Part shown: positions 5,384-6,246 of the stretch, piece by piece
How the letters are laid out: each line of letters opens with the position of its first letter
How positions within the stretch are numbered: position 1 is the stretch's first letter
DNA from: Nitrospirota bacterium
GTDB taxonomy: Bacteria; Nitrospirota; Nitrospiria; Nitrospirales; Nitrospiraceae
DNA: 6,246 bases
Direction of reading: 5' to 3'
Assembly: GCA_016195505.1 (NCBI GenBank)
Contig: JACPZN010000044.1
Location: 1-6,246, forward strand
Program-made: the position numbers and the translations under genes
Notes under the pieces: generated by a model
Seen by the model: the letters and a program-made list of their open reading frames with translations, nothing else
Databases searched by the model: none
Told to the model about the DNA's origin: nothing

Positions 5384-5446
5384 TAGTTCGAGGAGGGTCT
5401 GAGGAATGTTGCGAAGGTAAGCTGATGACGGTGAAAAGGGGGAGAA

Positions 5447-5851
5447 CTAGACGAGCCTAAATCGAGCTCGGTGATCGCTGACGGTGTTGTGAGAGATGCT
5501 TTTCCAAATGAAAGATTGCAGCCGTTTTCGATGCTCTTGGCTGAGGTGCATGAATCGAACAGAGTATTGACAGCCGGATACCCAGACCACGTGAGCTGAT
5601 TTCAGCGAGAGTGGTGGGAGTCCATCGGGAAGAGCAATCGTCAGCGTCAACAGCGTGCCACGCGTCACGGGATGGTCACTTACGATCTTGCATCCTGAGA
5701 CGGATAGATCCTTGGTGAGCCCTTGCCCCTTATGCGGCTGGGTAGAGACCTCACCGACATAGTGCACAGAACAGGTCACGGCAACGCGCTCAGTATGGCG
5801 GCCATCCAATGGCGAGTAGGGTTTCCGTGTATTCATTGTGGGTTCCATCAT
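5447..5851 (-). CDS. PilZ-domain protein (PilZ-5, subfamily A), about 134 aa
   Basis: Single-domain PilZ protein. The c-di-GMP motifs are R18xxxR22 in GRHTERVAV (without the doubled arginine of the others) and D48xSxxG53 in KDLSVSGCKI. Then come GTLLTLTIALPDGLPPL, AHVVWVSG, SVRFMHLS and the helix RKRLQSFIWKSIS, ending in NTVSDHRARFRLV. The C-terminal third matches PilZ-1 rather than the three genes between them. Start choice is uncertain: ATGs at 5851, 5848 and 5836 and a TTG at 5863 are in frame, and none has a strong ribosome site; I took 5851, 7 nt after GGGCGAA-like bases. It is separated by 183 bp from the upstream gene and 334 bp from PilZ-4, so it is probably transcribed alone. The partner is unknown. 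Confidence 0.88.
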   Translation of the reverse strand: MMEPTMNTRKPYSPLDGRHTERVAVTCSVHYVGEVSTQPHKGQGLTKDLSVSGCKIVSDHPVTRGTLLTLTIALPDGLPPLSLKSAHVVWVSGCQYSVRFMHLSQEHRKRLQSFIWKSISHNTVSDHRARFRLV

Positions 5852-5980
5852 AGCTTCGCCCAAAGGGTTCTGCTAATCAATTCAGTCAATGTGATCTTGC
5901 CCTGTCCCCAAGCTACACGGAAGCTGAATCAGACAAAATACCCAGTGAGAGGGGAGGGATACCCCACAAAAGGAGAGAGG

Positions 5981-5996
5981 AAGCGCGAAGCGCCTT
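5981..5996 (-). terminator. Weak candidate terminator after the nucleotidyltransferase gene
   Basis: On the minus strand GCGC/GCGC (5993-5990 with 5986-5983) closes a 3-nt loop and is extended by a G:U and an A:U pair. A pyrimidine-rich stretch ending in TTTT follows. It lies about 40 bp past the stop at 6035. The stem is short and the tail is not a pure U-run, so this is a possibility only. The rest of the 5852-6034 gap shows no gene and no clear promoter. Confidence 0.3.
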
Positions 5997-6034
5997 TGCA
6001 TTGCCTGTCTGAAGACGGAGAAAGTGGAGAGGGA

Positions 6035-6246
6035 CTACTGCCTGATCTTGGCCCAGGCCTTCTGGTACTCCTCAAAGGAGTCGACTTCCATCCAACCTTT
6101 GAAGATCGGCACGGCTTGGACGCGGAGGCCCCGGTCAATCAGCTCCTGGAGCATATCCGTGACGGAGGCCTTGGCAAGGCTTGCGGATTCGTGGAAGCCG
6201 GTCAACTTGTATTTTTCTTGCGAGGCACGATAACACTCGCGAAGAG
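6035..6246 (-). CDS. C-terminal 69 residues of a nucleotidyltransferase-like protein, truncated by window edge
   Basis: The frame is open from the window edge to a TAG at 6037-6035; the N-terminus lies outside. The visible part reads FHESASLAKASVTDMLQELI (residues 17-36 of the fragment), then a VQAVPIFKGWMEVDSFEEY segment and a short helix to the stop. The pattern of a helix with TDMLQELIDRG, a beta strand, then GWMEVDS.E.Y resembles the C-terminal end of sugar-phosphate or choline-phosphate nucleotidyltransferases (the G-W-x-E-[IV]-D-[ST]-x-E-D/E signature). These make activated precursors for surface glycans or lipids. The catalytic N-terminal GxGxR loop is not in view, so the substrate and even the enzyme class are inferred from this tail alone. 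The gap of 183 bp to PilZ-5 argues against a shared operon. Confidence 0.62.
   Translation of the reverse strand, partial: LRECYRASQEKYKLTGFHESASLAKASVTDMLQELIDRGLRVQAVPIFKGWMEVDSFEEYQKAWAKIRQ

Larger units (their letters stand above)
5113..5446. other. 334-bp non-coding region between PilZ-5 and PilZ-4
   Basis: No credible gene is seen on either strand. From the PilZ-4 side it holds the ribosome site (5123-5127); a weak minus-strand -10-like TATAGC (5161-5156) with no fitting -35; an 8-bp palindrome TAGCGCTA (5173-5180); a G/C-rich inverted repeat (5198-5219); a run of eight G (5231-5238); an AT-rich patch (about 5241-5290); and two overlapping dyads (5346-5383). A plus-strand TTGACA (5332-5337) has only a poor -10 partner. 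The density of dyads suggests control DNA for the PilZ-4-3-2-1 operon. No terminator with a U-run follows PilZ-5. Confidence 0.5.

Noticed and set aside
5113..5446. c-di-GMP riboswitch controlling the PilZ operon
   Set aside because: It would be attractive in context, but I could not find the conserved core of the GEMM-type classes; the hairpins present do not match that layout.
6024..6233. Plus-strand open frame of 69 codons at the right edge
   Set aside because: The opposite strand encodes a recognisable nucleotidyltransferase tail over the same bases, so this is its shadow.

Overview
The window looks like chromosomal DNA from a moderately GC-rich, diderm (outer-membrane) bacterium. The evidence is an RND-type tripartite efflux operon and a dense run of single-domain PilZ proteins, the usual receptors for the second messenger cyclic di-GMP. 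Gene content and style make a Nitrospira-like (Nitrospirota) host my best guess. That is inference from memory of such genomes, not something the sequence proves. Every credible gene lies on the minus strand, so the biological reading order runs from high to low coordinates.

Reading that way: (1) 6246-6035 is the C-terminal end of a nucleotidyltransferase-like protein whose start lies outside the window. (2) 5851-5447 is a lone PilZ protein (PilZ-5). (3) 5446-5113 is a 334-bp gap with two overlapping dyad symmetries, a G/C-rich inverted repeat, a run of eight G and an AT-rich patch. It probably holds the control region of the next four genes. (4) 5112-3370 holds four more PilZ genes (PilZ-4, -3, -2, -1) separated by 25, 61 and 34 bp, a likely operon. 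(5) 3369-3184 is a short gap with a sigma70-like promoter and a 28-bp palindrome over the start of the next gene. (6) 3183-2530 is a TetR-family repressor; it overlaps by 4 bp (GTGA) a membrane-fusion adaptor gene (2533-1346). An 85-bp spacer carrying degenerate 7-bp repeats then leads to an HAE1/AcrB-type RND permease (1260 to the window edge, truncated).

The TetR-adaptor-permease set reads as a self-regulated efflux operon: the repressor would bind the palindrome at its own promoter and release it when a ligand appears. An outer-membrane TolC-like factor is not in view.

The notable part is the five consecutive PilZ genes. All five keep both halves of the canonical c-di-GMP site (RxxxR and D/NxSxxG). 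They form two subfamilies in an A-B-B-B-A order: the inner three are close paralogues with their motifs at identical residue numbers, while the outer two share a different C-terminal tail. No diguanylate cyclase, phosphodiesterase, pilus or flagellar gene is visible, so the output of the array cannot be told from this window.
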